A DNA stretch of 64,000 bases from Calamus simplicifolius (lineage: Eukaryota > Streptophyta > Magnoliopsida > Arecales > Arecaceae), in NCBI GenBank assembly GCA_900491605.1, contig UESW01004769.1:453311-517310 (forward strand). The letters are read 5' to 3'. The stretch's first letter is position 1; each line of letters begins with the position of its first letter. The position numbers and the translations under genes are program-made. Below the pieces are notes generated by a model. That model saw only the letters and a program-made list of their open reading frames with translations. It was not told the origin of the DNA and did not search any database. Positions 37,690-49,918 of the stretch are shown piece by piece.

Positions 37690-39198
37690 GACAGCGTGCT
37701 ATATGATTATGCATAAATAATATAACTTCCATTTAACAAAATCCAGCGAAGTAGTCGCTAAAATATGATTGAAAAGTTGGTTTGGTACAAGGAGGAGTCT
37801 GAGTTAAGGATGCATCACAATGGCTCGATAGATGTTGATCAAATGACAGCTTTAAGAATGTTGATGTGAAAGACGAAAAAGATCACCTCAATCCACATCA
37901 ACGTAGCAAAAGTACAAGATACTGAAGGAAACTTCCACTCCTGTGCTCATTTCTGTGCGTGATTTTAAAGACAATCTGTTGACTAAGGCAGCTAAAGGAA
38001 GATATTTTTTCATCCTGATATTGCTTAGTGCCCTCTGTCAGGGAAGTTGGTAACAAGAGGCTTATGGATATTTCATCTAAAAGGAAGATTTTTCAGTAAA
38101 ATCTTCTCACTCTACATTGTGGTCAATTGGAATTAGAAGGAAGTTGTTGAATTGGGTGGGCACCCCTGCATGGCAGGTGAACTTTGCTAAACAGGAGGCA
38201 AATACAGTCTGACGGTGTAATTGACATGGGATAAATACTAGGAATTGTTTGGCAGTTGGCAGGGTGACAATGTAACGAACTACTTTTTTTTTTTTGTGGG
38301 AGAACTATGTTGGTAAGAAACCCCTCTGGTTCGAGGGTGAAGTTGGGACTTACAGTACCAGTTTGAAAACATAAGGGAAAGAAGAGTTTGAAAGAAACTG
38401 CAATGCCCACGACTTCTCACTCTACTTCCTCCATAATTGTTAACTCGTGACATCTAGTTATATGTGGTTTAGAATTTAGACTTGACTACTTTCAATGCAA
38501 ACCGGCCATCAATATTTTCTGCCTTGAATTTGACCTGTAGACCTGTACTATGTGGCAGGTATATGACACAGTAAACAAAACAACAATAGCTAGCATGACG
38601 TCCACTCTTAGCTGTCTAAAACTCTACATATCTCCTCCTAGTTGTATGACATGTAAATCTGACAACTTATGTTGGACATCAAAATATCATTGTCAAGGTT
38701 CGGGACATCTAGCTGATGCTGCTGGTTGGGCCCCATTAGCTTGTAGAGAGGTCTTGGGCAATCAATTAAGTCATCGCTACAAGGAGTCAACTTTATTAGC
38801 AGTTATATATCCAACTTTATTAGCAATCAAAAAAGAAAAACAACTTGGATCATTATCGAGGATTCAAAAAGTACTATACCTTTATGAGGAGTAAGAGAAC
38901 TGATGCAAATCAAAGGCATGCCAAACACTCAAGATGATAACTCCTCGTACCAAACTTAGGTGTACCTATAATGATCTAATAACAGCCTATAGACTGTCAA
39001 AATGAACTGATGTTAGTCGGCTCATTGTTAGAAAACTTAACATAGATAACCAATGATAGATATCTCACTGTTGGAATAATTCAGCAGTGTCTATATCACC
39101 TTCAGAAGGGTTTCTTCCAATATCTTTGCAGTTGTGCCTGGGTCAAATACGAAGACTAGAAGATGTCAAACAACCAACCAATTGCCATTTGAAATCTT
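37690..39198. other. Intergenic, no gene recognised
   Basis: Includes a 114-codon plus-strand frame (38550-38894) without recognisable domains. A promoter for the LisH-CTLH gene would occupy its left part. Confidence 0.45.
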
Positions 39199-39229
39199 CT
39201 ACACTACAACAATTTTTTAATTAGACTAC

Positions 39230-39985
39230 ATCTAAAAAACGTAGTTTTTTATATATAGACTACATTTTCTAAACCGTAGTCTAGGTGAGTGTAGTTAAAA
39301 GTGCGACTGTAGTTAAAAGTCTCTCTTTTAGACTACGTTTTTAGACGTAGTTAAAAGTCGAAAAAACGTAGTTTTTAAATACATTTAGACTACATTTTTA
39401 TCAGAAAATGTAGTCTATAACTGTACAAAAGGCTACGTTTTTATCAGAAATTGTAGTTAAAAGTAAAAAAAACGTAGTCTTTAAATACATTTAGACTACG
39501 TTTTTATCAGAAATTGTAGTTAAAAGTCAAAAAAATGTAGTCTTTAAATACATTTAGACTACATTTTTATCAGAAAATGTAGTCAAAAGTCAATAAAACG
39601 TAGTCTTTAAATATATTTAGACTGCGTTTTTATCAGAAAATGTAGTTAAAAGTAAATATAACGTAGTCTTTCAATACATTTACACTACATTTTTATTAGA
39701 AAATGTAGTTAAAAGTCAATAAAACGTAGTCTTTAAATACATTTAGATTACGTTTTTATCAGAAAATATAGTTTAAAGTTAATAAAACGTAGTCTTTAAA
39801 TACATTTAGACTACGTTTTTATCAGAAAATGTAGTCTAAAGTCAATAAAATGTAGTCTTTAAATACATTTAGACTATGTTTTTATCAAAAAATGTAGTCT
39901 ATTATGTACATTTAGACTACGTTTTTATAAAAAAATATAGTCTATTATGAACATTTAGACTGCATTTTTATATTAAAAATAGTCT
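39230..39985. repeat. Left subterminal array of CACTA 2
   Basis: About ten units of roughly 60-65 bp built from 'acgtagtctttaaatacatt' and 'tagactacgtttttatcaga' with 'aatgtagttaaaagt'. Opposed ACGTAGTC and GACTACGT words in each unit allow hairpins. Confidence 0.9.
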
Positions 39986-40179
39986 AATATCAAATCTTGT
40001 CATACAAATATATAATTTTAATTTTAAAAAAATCCTAAAAATATTGAATTCTCCGTACAAACTGTCATACAAACATTTACTGTCATACAAACATATAGTT
40101 TCAATTCCAAAAAACCTCAAATACATTGAATTAAAATGTCCAATACTATAATACAAACATCTTTCCACATAACATTTCT

Positions 40180-40748
40180 TCAAATGAAACCTTGTAAGTA
40201 CTCGACCCATTCTCCACGCATAATGTCGATCTCTTCTTGTTTATAAGTTTTTTTCTCGCCAAACTGCAATATACATAAGTTAATCAGAAAAGAGCACTAA
40301 ATAACACATGATACAAAAATCTAAAACCATAAAAGTACTACTTATATGAATCATGTACATAATAATAACAAACGTTTTCACATAAGTTACTCATAAAAGG
40401 AGCACTAAATAATACATGTCATAAAAATCTAAAACCATAAAAAGTAGAACTTATGTGAATCATCTACGCAATAATAACCTACCTTTTCATCGGTTGAAAT
40501 GATATAATTCTTAATGATCTCCTTCATATACATGATGACATAATAGCCACATTCAACACCTGATGGTTGCTTTGGAGACTTAAAGAATGAATTTAAAAGT
40601 TTTTATAAGATTAAAACAAATAAGATCTAATTTTATGAATTATTAAAAAGAATATGCAACTCAATATACCTTAATTGACTCCCAAGTAAGTATTTTTCTT
40701 GCAACTCGATCAGCTTTAGCATTGTATATTTTGAGTACACTAATTTAA
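40180..40748 (-). pseudogene. Ulp1/C48-type protease C terminus of CACTA 2
   Basis: Three minus-strand exons with GT-AG borders. 40748-40680 contains RVARKILTWESIK. 40578-40493 contains QPSGVECGYYVIMYMKEII, holding the catalytic Cys of the ECGYYV motif. 40263-40180 (FGEKKTYKQEEIDIMRGEW..., TGA) is exactly 28 codons with the stop. Ulp1-like cysteine proteases are the usual second protein of many plant CACTA elements. The N-terminal catalytic His and Asp part is gone because the Copia junction cuts it at 40748. Confidence 0.75.
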
Positions 40749-41053
40749 CAAATCTTGAATGAATGAATGATTATGTTTGATGCATCTCTACCTTTTTGTT
40801 GATAACAAAAAAGGGAAAGAGTTTTATAGTTTTATAACTGTATATGCATATGGGAGAAATTGATTAATCAAATGATATTAAAATGATTGAATGAATGAGA
40901 TAAATAATTGAATGAATAGGATATTTATTTGAGTTTCATAGGGGGAGCTACCTCATTCAGGGGCAGCCTAAGCCTAACTATGAAAATAAAAAAAATTCTC
41001 TAATCAATCATGCATAAACTCAATGTTTTTGTCATCATCAAAAAGGGGGAGAT
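40749..41053 (+). mobile_element. Orphan 3' internal piece of a second Copia copy
   Basis: This 305-bp piece is nearly identical to 49615-49918, the segment just before the right LTR of the Copia element, including the AAAAAGGGGGAGA polypurine tract. It lies directly left of the left LTR, so the arrangement is internal-end, LTR, internal, LTR. That is the signature of a tandem retroelement (LTR-sharing) array that lost its left part. Confidence 0.85.
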
Positions 41054-42737
41054 TATTGGGGAGATTGTTGAGAATTTGTTGCCCCAATCTTATTGATTTT
41101 GATGATTACCAAAAGCCATGAGTATATTAAAAGATATAATGAGTTTATTTACATGAACAATGAATTTATTTAGAACAATGAATGAGAATGTTAAAGTATA
41201 ACTTTAATCAATTTGAAAGTAACTTCAAGCTCCATGTTTAAGCTTTCAAAAAGAAATTTTATACTTCATACTATAATCAATGAGTTTTTGGAACATTTCT
41301 TGAATTGATTCCTAATGACAATTTTATTATATTCAAGTCAAAAATTTGATTTAAATTGATCTGGAACAAATTTCAAGTCAATCAGAAAATTCTCTGATTT
41401 TTGATACGTTCCGGAGCCGACTCTAGAGTTTCAGAGTCGACTCCACTCAAACTACAGAAATGACTGTCTGTCTCGAGTCGACCCCTGTGATTTCATGAGT
41501 CGACCCCCGATTCTGTCGAGCCGACTCCATGACTGTGTGAGTCGACTCCGCTCAGACACCAGAGGTGTGTTTTTCTGAGCATTTCGCGAGTCGACCCCCA
41601 ACTTTTCATGAGTCGACCCCCGACTGTCAGGAGTCGACACTTTATTTTTGATGAGTCGACCCTTTGACTTTCTGAATATTTCTATTTTTGGTATCTCGAC
41701 TTCGAGCCGACTCGCGGAAAGCAGGAGTCGACTCCAGCAAATCTGGGCAAGATTTTTCCGAATGCCAACTCAGCGTCAACGGTAAGATTTTTAATTAACG
41801 GCTATTTTTCTTTATTTCTAACGGCTATATTTTTGCAGAATCTATAAATAGAGAAGCCGTTTTCAAATCAAAGATATACATATAGAGAGATATTCACTTC
41901 AAAAGAAAAGAAGAGAAAAATCGAAAAACAAAGCTTCATTTGAAAAAATTCGAGATTCGAATTAGAGTGAAAGAAAAAGAGTGAAATCAAAGGAAGCTCC
42001 TTCTGTGCTCAAGCTCAACAATCCAAGGAAGCTTCAGAAGAAAATCCAAGAGCTATTCAAGAGCATCTCAAGTGATTTTCAACACTCAAAGAAAAGAGGA
42101 AAGCTCAAATCAACTCCAACGTACATTCCGTGAAGAATCCGAGCTGAGGCCCGATTCTACACTTCACAAGAGTTGAGGAAAAGAAGAAAAGAAGAAAAGC
42201 TTAAAAGCCAACCAACTACAAATCAGGCTTTTCTAAACTTTATTCTTATATTTGTTTATCTGCTCATTAAGGAGCTTTGTAACTGAAAAACAATATTTCT
42301 ATTCTTTGTGTCTAGTTCAATCTGGGGGATTGAACTAGTGGAGGTAGTCTTACCTCATATAAGCTTGATAAAGCTTGTGTTAGGGTTTTTGTGCTGGTGA
42401 GCCCTTGAAAACCAGCTGGGTTCATTGTGATCCCGGGAAAATAACAAGTTTGAGTTGTGAGCTTGTAAAACAACTCTGCTGTAATCAAGGAAGATTATAG
42501 TGTGGACCCAAGAGAATCTTGGGAGTGGACGTAGGTGTTGGATATACCGAACCACTATAAAATCTTTGTGTTTGCTGTGCTTTCATTGACTCTTTCTCTA
42601 TCTCTGTGTTATTCACTGCACTTTATATTCACATTGCATTTGCCTTCATTCTTCTTAAGCAAACTAATTTTAAAAGGCTAATTTTTTAAAAGAACCCAAT
42701 TCACCCCCCCCCTCTTGGGTTGTCATCTGGGCCAACA
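41054..42737 (+). repeat. Left LTR of the Copia element
   Basis: 1684 bp; its first bases read TATTGGGG where the right LTR has TGTTGGGG. It contains many short GAGTCGAC / CCGACTC words between 41400 and 41720, a TATA box, and ends GGGCCAACA. Confidence 0.9.
41843..41850 (+). promoter_or_regulatory. TATA box of the Copia left LTR
   Basis: TATAAATA in 'gaatctataaatagagaag', conserved at 50708-50715 in the right LTR. A purine-rich R/U5 leader follows. Confidence 0.65.
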
Positions 42738-42739
42738 AT

Positions 42740-42751
42740 TGGTATCAGAGC
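42740..42751 (+). other. Primer-binding site of the Copia element
   Basis: TGGTATCAGAGC, complementary to the 3' end of plant initiator tRNA-Met, two bases after the LTR. Confidence 0.9.
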
Positions 42752-42798
42752 TAGTGCTCATTAGATTTTGATCACACGATCAAGAGCTAAAGATCCAA

Positions 42799-44457
42799 AT
42801 GGCAACATAAGTTGGATCATTTGCTGAAGGTCATTCTACGAATAGACCTTCACTGTTTAATGGTTCAAATTATTCTTATTGGAAAGCAAGAATGAGGATA
42901 TTCATTCAAGCTTCTGATTATGAATTATGGGGTGTTATAATTAATGGACCTAGTATACCCACACATGTTATTGATGGCACTATTGTTCCTAAGCCCGAAA
43001 GGGATTGGAATGATAATGATAGGAAGATGGCACAGCTCAATGCTAAGGCCATGAATGTCTTATATTGCTCTTTAGACGCTAATGAATTTAATAGAATCTC
43101 CACTTGTAATTCCATAAAGGAGATTTGGGATAGACTAGAGGTTACCCATGAGGGTACCAACCAAGTAAAAGAATCTAAAATTAATATTCTTGTTCATAAA
43201 TATGAGTTGTTTAGCATGGAACAATCTGAAACCATTGCATGCATGTACACTAGATTTACAGATATTGTAAATGGTTTAAAAAGTCTTGGTAAGATATATA
43301 CTAACTCAGAACTTGTTCAAAAAATTCTTAGGTCATTACCAAGATCATGGGAAGCAAAAATGACAGCAATCCAAGAAGCAAAGGACCTCAACACTTTACC
43401 CTTAGAGGAGCTTCTAGGATCTCTTATGACCCATGAGCTGACCATGAGGCAGCATGTAGAGGAGGACACAAAGAAAAAGAAAGTAATTGCCCTCAAAGCT
43501 GGAAAAGAAGAAGAGAGCAGCAGTGATGATGATGATGATGATGAAGAAACTGCTCTCTTAGCTAAGAAATTTAAAAGATTCATGAGGAGAAAGAAACCCT
43601 TCCACAAGAAGAAATTTGGAACAAAGTGGGAAGGAGAAAAGGATAAGAACAAGGACAAGGACAAAGAAAAAGAGAAAGACCCCTTGACTTGCTATGAGTG
43701 TAATAAACTGGGGCACTTTAGGAATGAATGTCCTAAACTGAAGAAAGCCTACAAAAAGAAAAAGAAGGCTTATGTGGCAACTTGGAGTGACAGCGAGGAA
43801 TCTTCTTCCGAAGAAAAAGAACAAAAGGAAGTCGCAAACGTATGTTTTATGGTGGACGACAACGATGAGGTAAGTTTCGATAACCCTTGCGATGAATTTG
43901 CTTTTGATGAACTATTTGATGCTTTTAATGAACTTGTTAGCGATTTCAAGGTTTTGAAAAAGAAATACAAGATTTTGAAAAATGAAAATTTAACTTTCAT
44001 TAAAGAAAACAAAAATCTTAATAATGAAGTTAAGAAACTTAAAACTGAAAATGAAATTTTGGTAAAAGAGAAAGAATTAATTACCAATGAAAATAATAAT
44101 CTAAGGAAAGAGGTTGAAAAACATAAGAACATAGTTGATAAGTTTAAATTAAGCTAAACTAAATTAGACATATTATTAAATAGTTAAAAAGCAGTTTTTG
44201 ACAAAGCCGGATTAGGGTATAACACCTTAAGAAAACAAAAATCACTGAAAAATATTTTTGTGCGTGCTGGCCAAAGTAATTTTACATGCTTTAAATGTAA
44301 TAAAAAAGGACATAAATCTTATGAATGTAAAATTCTGAAACCTAATAAAAACTTAAATGTTAAAGGGAAGAAAATATGGGTTCCGAAAGGAACAATATTT
44401 GTTGGTACTAACCATGAAGGACCCAAGAAAGCTTGGGTACCTAAACATAAAGTTTGA
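42799..44457 (+). pseudogene. Copia gag with two zinc knuckles, nonsense mutations
   Basis: The ATG at 42799 is followed by TAA at 42808, three codons later, a likely C-to-T change. The same frame then runs open from 42892 for 421 codons: an N-terminal capsid region (YSYWKARM, YELW, IWDRLEVTHEGT), UBN2-type helices, a Lys/Glu/Asp-rich stretch, knuckle CYECNKLGHFRNEC (CX2CX4HX4C) near 43690, and a C-terminal coiled coil. Stops interrupt at 44155 and 44185, then the same frame gives a second knuckle CFKCNKKGHKSYEC at about 44281. In SIRE-type elements gag is long and basic like this. Translation of a full protein is blocked as the sequence stands. Confidence 0.88.
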
Positions 44458-45815
44458 TATCATTGCAGGAATGTCTTGTGGCCAAAAGATCAAAGAGAAA
44501 GTGGTATCTTGATAGTGGCTGCTCAAGACATATGACGGGTGACAAAGAAGAATTCATCACTCTTGAGGAAAAGAAAGGAGGAGTTGTTACATTTGGCGAC
44601 AATGGCAAAGGCCAAATCTTGGGGTTTGGTAACATTCAAATAACTCCCTCCACATATATTGAAAATGTACTTTATGTTGATGGTTTAAAGCATAACCTAA
44701 TTAGTATAAGCCAATTATGTGACAAAGGTTTTAAAGTATCATTTGAATCTTCTATATGCACAGTAGCTAATAACATTGATAATAGCATTGTTTTTATTGG
44801 AAATAGAAATGGCAATGTATACTTGATTGACTTAGACAATTTATCTACTAATAATCATTGCTTAGTTTCTAATAATGCTAATATGAATGAGATTGGTTGG
44901 TTGTGGCATCGAAGATTAGGACATGCAAGCACACACCTAATTTCAAAACTAATTAGAATGGATTTAGTAAAAGGTTTACCTAAAATAGATTTTGAAAATA
45001 ACAAAATATGTGATGCATGTCAGTTTGGAAAACAAACAAGAAGTTCTTTTAAATCTAAAAATGTTGTTTCAACTTCTAGGCCATTAGAGATACTTCACGT
45101 GGACCTTTTTGGACCAACTAGAACCACAAGTCTAGGAGAAAAGAAATATGGTCTTGTGATAGTAGATGATTACTCTAGATTCACTTGGGTAATGTTTTTA
45201 GCTCACAAAGATGAAACTTTCTCGATATTCCTGAAATTCTTCAAAAAAGTAACAAATGAGAAAAACACTACCATAGTGTCTCTAAGAAGTGATCATGGAA
45301 CTAAATTTGAAAATCACTTATTTGAAAGTTTTTGCAATGAAAATGGTATTAATCATAACTTTTCTACACCTAGGACCCCACAACAAAATGGAGTAGTTGA
45401 AAGGAAAAATAGGACTTTAGAAGACATGGCCCGTACCATGCTATGTGAAAGTAAACTCCCGAAATACTTTTGGGCGGAAGCTATTAACACAGCATATTAC
45501 ATCCTAAATAGAGCCTTAATCAGACCTATTTTAAAGAAAACACCTTATGAATTATGGCATGATAGAAAACCCAACATTAAATATTTTCATGCATTTGGTT
45601 GTAAATGTTTTATTCACAATAATGGTAAAAATAATTTAGGCAAATTTGATGCTAAATCTGATGAAGGAATATTCTTAGGATACTCTACAACTAGTAAAGC
45701 ATATAGAGTATTTAACAAGAAAACTTTAGTTGTTGAAGAATCCATTCATGTAGTTTTTGGTGAATCTTTAGCAACTCGTTCCGAAAAATTGATGATGAAG
45801 AAGATACAAACATAA
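44454..45815 (+). pseudogene. Copia pol, protease and integrase part
   Basis: 453 open codons. Protease active site in WYLDSGCSRHMTGD. Integrase pre-domain HHCC: LWHRRLGHAS ... CDACQFGKQTR. Integrase core DDE: VDLFGP and VDDYSRFTWV, LRSDHGTKFEN, TPQQNGVVERKNRTLEDMAR; then the C-terminal FGCKCF and GIFLGYS blocks. The frame is lost near 45790 by one missing base in a short T run, and the downstream frame continues the acidic linker before the reverse transcriptase. The protein cuts gag-pol and inserts the cDNA. Confidence 0.9.
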
Positions 45816-45942
45816 TTGAGAAAGATCTTGAAAAATTAAATATTGATGTATCTTTAGATCATGAGCAAGACGCTAAAGATAATGATTCACCTAAGGATGA
45901 TGATACTAACACTAATCATAATGATGTAGATCTACCTAGGGA

Positions 45943-47083
45943 TTGAGATATGCTTATAGTCACCCTAAGGAATTGATTATAGGTGATCCATCTCAAGGAA
46001 TAAGAACTAGATCATCTATGAGAAATATTAGCAATCATCTTGCATTTGTATCACAAATTGAACCTAAATCTATTGAAGAAGCTGAAAAAGATAATAATTG
46101 GATGTTAGCAATGCAAGAAGAATTAAATCAATTCACTAGAAATAATGTATGGACTTTAGTAGAAAGACCTAAAAATCATTCTGTTATAGGATCAAAATGG
46201 ATATTTAGAAATAAACTAGATGAAAATGGCATAGTAATTAGAAACAAAGCTAGATTAGTTGCAAAAGGATATAATCAAGAAGAAGGTATTGATTTTGATG
46301 AAACCTTTGCACCAGTAGCTAGATTAGAAGCCATTAGACTATTACTTGCATTTGCATGTCACATGAATTTTAACTTATTTCAAATGGATGTAAAAAGTGC
46401 TTTTCTAAATGGATTTATAAATGAAGAAGTATATGTAGAACAACCACCAGGTTTTGAAGATCATGAATTTTCAAATCACGTTTTTAAATTGCACAAAGCA
46501 TTATATGGTTTGAAACAAGCACCTAGAGCTTGGTATGATAGATTAAGTAAATTCTTAATTGAAAATGATTTTAAAGAGGAAATGTAGATAAAACATTATT
46601 TTTGAAAAGAAAACATAAAGATTTATTAGTAGTTCAAATATATGTTGATGATATTATTTTTGGTGCTACTAACAATCTTCTATGTCAAGAGTTTGCTAAG
46701 TTGATGCAGGACGAATTTGAAATGAGCATGATGGGAGAACTCAACTTCTTCCTTGGACTCCAAATCAAACAAAGCAAAGAGGGAATCTTTATCAACCAAA
46801 CAAAGTACACAAGAGAAATTCTAAAGAAGTTTGGTATGGAATCAATCAAACCCCTCGGAACCCAATGAGTCCTTCATGCAAGCTGGACAAAGATGAAGAA
46901 GGTAAGAAGATTGATCAAAAATATTATCGAGGTATAATCGGATCCCTACTTTACTTAACTGCAAGTAGACCAGACATAATGTTTGCTGTTTGCTTATGTG
47001 CTAGATTTCAGTCTGAACCTAAAGAATCACATTTAATTGCTGTTAAAAGAATACTAAGATACTTAAGTGGAACAAAAATGTAG
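45943..47083 (+). pseudogene. Copia reverse transcriptase, three broken frames
   Basis: Frame 1 (45943-46587): WIFRNKLDENG, VAKGYNQEEGIDFDETFAPV, FQMDVKSAFLNG, LYGLKQAPRAWYDRL. Frame 2 (46602-46868): VVQIYVDDIIFGAT with the YVDD active site, LNFFLGLQIKQ. Frame 3 (46865-47083): YRGIIGSLLYLTASRPDI. Each change of frame is one missing base in a homopolymer (A run near 46573, C run near 46865). All catalytic blocks are otherwise kept, which suits a recently active element. Confidence 0.9.
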
Positions 47084-47109
47084 GTTTATGGTATTCTAGA
47101 GACTCAACA

Positions 47110-47586
47110 TTGAACTTAATTGCATACACTGATTCTGATTATGCTGGATGTAAGTTAGATAGAAAAAGCACAAGTGGTGCATGCCAATTCTTAGGAAGTA
47201 ACTTAATCTCATGGTTTAGCAAAAAGCAAAATTCAGTTGCATTATCAACTACTGAAGCTGAATATGTAGCAGCTGGAAGTTGCTGTGCTCAAATCCTATG
47301 GATTAAGCGACAACTTGAAGACTATGGTATCACACTTGATAAAACACCTATAAAATGTGATAACACAAGTGCAATCAATCTAACTAAAAATCCAATTCAA
47401 CATTCTAGAACCAAACACATAGAAATTAGATATCATTTTATAAGAGAACATGTTGCAAATAATGAAATATGTCTTGATTATGTTAATACTGATGAACAAT
47501 TAGCAGATATATTTACAAAACCCTTGAGTGAAGAAAGATTCTGTTATCTTAGAGGAGAGTTAGGGATTTGTGATCCATTAGAATGA
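47110..47586 (+). pseudogene. Copia RNase H domain
   Basis: Continues pol after one missing base in the A run near 47077. It contains YTDSDYAGCKLDRKST (first Asp), LSTTEAEYVAA (Glu), KCDNTSAINLTKNP (Asp), SRTKHIEIRYHFIRE and the C-terminal DIFTKPLS block, ending in TGA after ICDPLE. It is complete at the domain level and removes RNA from RNA-DNA hybrids during reverse transcription. Confidence 0.9.
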
Positions 47587-48063
47587 ATTTGAAACCCCTA
47601 AGGAAAGTTTATCTAAAATTCTTTCAAATCCTTGATCTTTAAGGAAATCTTATCTAGAATTCATATCTAATTGATCTATTAAATTTCAATGATTATTTTA
47701 TCAATTTTTAAGATCATTATCCGGACACATTTCAGATTATCTGAAACTTTATGTTTTTTGCTCTGAAATGGTCTCGGAGCCGACTCGGTGAGTATCGGAG
47801 TCGACTCCAGGTTTCTACTGAAACTCTTGAGTTGACCCCTTCTCTGCGCGAGTCGACTCCACTTTGGGATAGTTTTTGTGACTATCCGGAGTCAACCCCT
47901 CGCTTTGCGGGAGCCGACTCGAAGTGGTCCCAGGTAGATTTATCTAGGGCGGAGTCGACTCGCCGTTCATTTCTATCATCTCAATCTCTCCAAATACTCT
48001 CTCCAAAATATCTCCTGACCTTCCAAATTCCCAAGAATCCTGATTAACCCTTCCAATAGATCA

Positions 48064-49330
48064 ATGGCCCCTAAAACTCGAGGATCTAACCTTAGTGCGG
48101 CCGGAGTAAAGAGGAAGAGGGCGGTGAGGAAGACCGTGAGGCGTCCTGTTCGTGAGCCTTCACCAAGCACGGATTCAACCTCATCCTCCTCAACTCCAAA
48201 TGCTTCTCCATCTACGGCTCCATCACAGGTAGATAGACTCGCCGATAGAGTGATACTACGGGGAGGAAAGTAGATTTTGAATTGTTTGAAGCTAAGGGAT
48301 TTATTGTGGGAAGGCAGTTGATTGAGATGGGTTGGGAAAAGATTTGCTCTTTAGATTGTCCTACCTACCCAGCTCTTGTCAAGGAATTTTATAAGAATCT
48401 ATCTAGAGGAGATAATGGACTTGTAAGCAGTGTGAGAGGAAATAAATTTTAGTGACAGTGGATTTGCTTTCTAGATTATTGAATCTTCCAGTGTCAGGAA
48501 CTTCTACATTTTCTTCTGAAGATAGAAGCCCAGCTCTTTCTAGACTGCTTAACAGGAGATTGTCGGTTTTGAGAAAGTTTTTGCTAATCAGTTATCCTTA
48601 GAATTGAGACTTCTCCACAACATCTGTAGTAGAATCCTATTCCCAAAGATTGGGAGGTTTGATTATGTGTCAGAAAGAGATATATTTGTAATGGATGCAA
48701 TTGTAACGGGTAAACCCATTAACCTTCCAAGTATGATCTTATGGTATATTGCCGACTGGAGGTAAGAGAAAATCAAGTTTACCCTACGATGATTCTCACC
48801 AAAATTTTCCAGAGCCAAGGGATTGTCATTTCAGATAGTGAGCCTATGAGGAACTTAAGGCACATAGATTTTTACAGTTTGGCCACTATACAAAGAATGG
48901 GTTTTGTGAAGAGAAATGGGAGATGGGAAAGGAAAGGTTTGATGGATGATAGAGCTATGGACACTGACGCACCGGGACCATCAGTCAGACATCCTTCGCC
49001 TGCTCCACCAAGCTCTCCTATTCCTGCTCCTGCCCCTACCCCTGCTCGTTGTTTGATCATGCATCATCTTCATCTGTTGGTTTCACTGAACTTCAGTTAA
49101 GGCAGCTTAAAGGCCTTCTTGATGATCAGTCAGATAAGTTAAAATCAGAGTTTGAAAACAAGTTTATGAATCTCAAGGAAACTCTTTACTCTTTGGATGA
49201 CTGAATCACCAAGATAGAATCAACCATTAGCAATTCATCTGAGTCTTTAAGTGGAGACCTTAAGAACATATTTGAAGAACTTAAAGACGTCTGCGGAGAT
49301 GGCGAAACATATGCTAAATGCATGCTGAAC
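48064..49330 (+). pseudogene. SIRE-type env-like / third ORF region
   Basis: The ATG at 48064 starts a basic, Ser/Thr-rich head (VKRKRAVRKTVRRP) and reaches ADRVILRGGK before a one-base loss near 48268. The next frames read DFELFEAKGFIVGRQLIEMGW and then the plant-transposon-protein-like domain (TYPALVKEFYKNLSRGDNGL), a further one-base loss near 48454, and from 48741 ILTKIFQSQGI, IQRMGFVKRNGRW, a Pro-rich stretch and a coiled coil to about 49330. This is the order seen in the extra ORF of SIRE/Maximus Copia elements, called env-like by position. I see no convincing signal peptide or membrane span, so membrane function is not supported here. Confidence 0.7.
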
Positions 49331-49918
49331 TCCAAGATAAAATTTTGACTGCTTGCACCTTTGTTGATGAGAGATTGAAGGACTATGTGAAGATACAAAC
49401 AGATGGAACGAAAAATATAATAGATCATTTGACTAGGATTGTTAGGACTCACTTTTGATGTATTAGATACTTAGTCCTTATAATGTAATGAAGTTTATAT
49501 TGCGTTTTACACTTTTATACTTTGATGTAATGAAAATCTATTTTGAATTGTCAATGTAATCGGAGTCTGAATGTATTTCTTCCTTTTATCAATGAATGAA
49601 TGATTTTGTTAAATCAAATCTTGAATGAATGAATGATTATGTTTGATGCATCTCTACCTTTTTGTTGATAACAAAAAAGGAGGAGAGTTTTATAGTTTTA
49701 TAACTGTATATGCATATGGGAGAAATTGATTAATCAAATGATATTAAAATGATTGAATGAATGAGATAAATAATTGAATGAATGGGATATTTATTGAGTT
49801 TCATAGGGGGAGCTACCTCATTTAGGGGCAGCCTAAGCCTAACTATGAAAATAAAATAAATTCTCTAATCAATCATGCATAAACTCAATGTTTTTGTCAT
49901 CATCAAAAAGGGGGAGAT

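Noticed and set aside
38550..38894. 114-codon plus-strand frame in intergenic DNA
   Set aside because: No recognisable domain, promoter or splice pattern; length possible by chance.
42918..44132. Minus-strand frames opposite Copia gag
   Set aside because: Shadows of the Lys/Glu-rich gag frame (Phe/Leu/Ser-rich), not genes.
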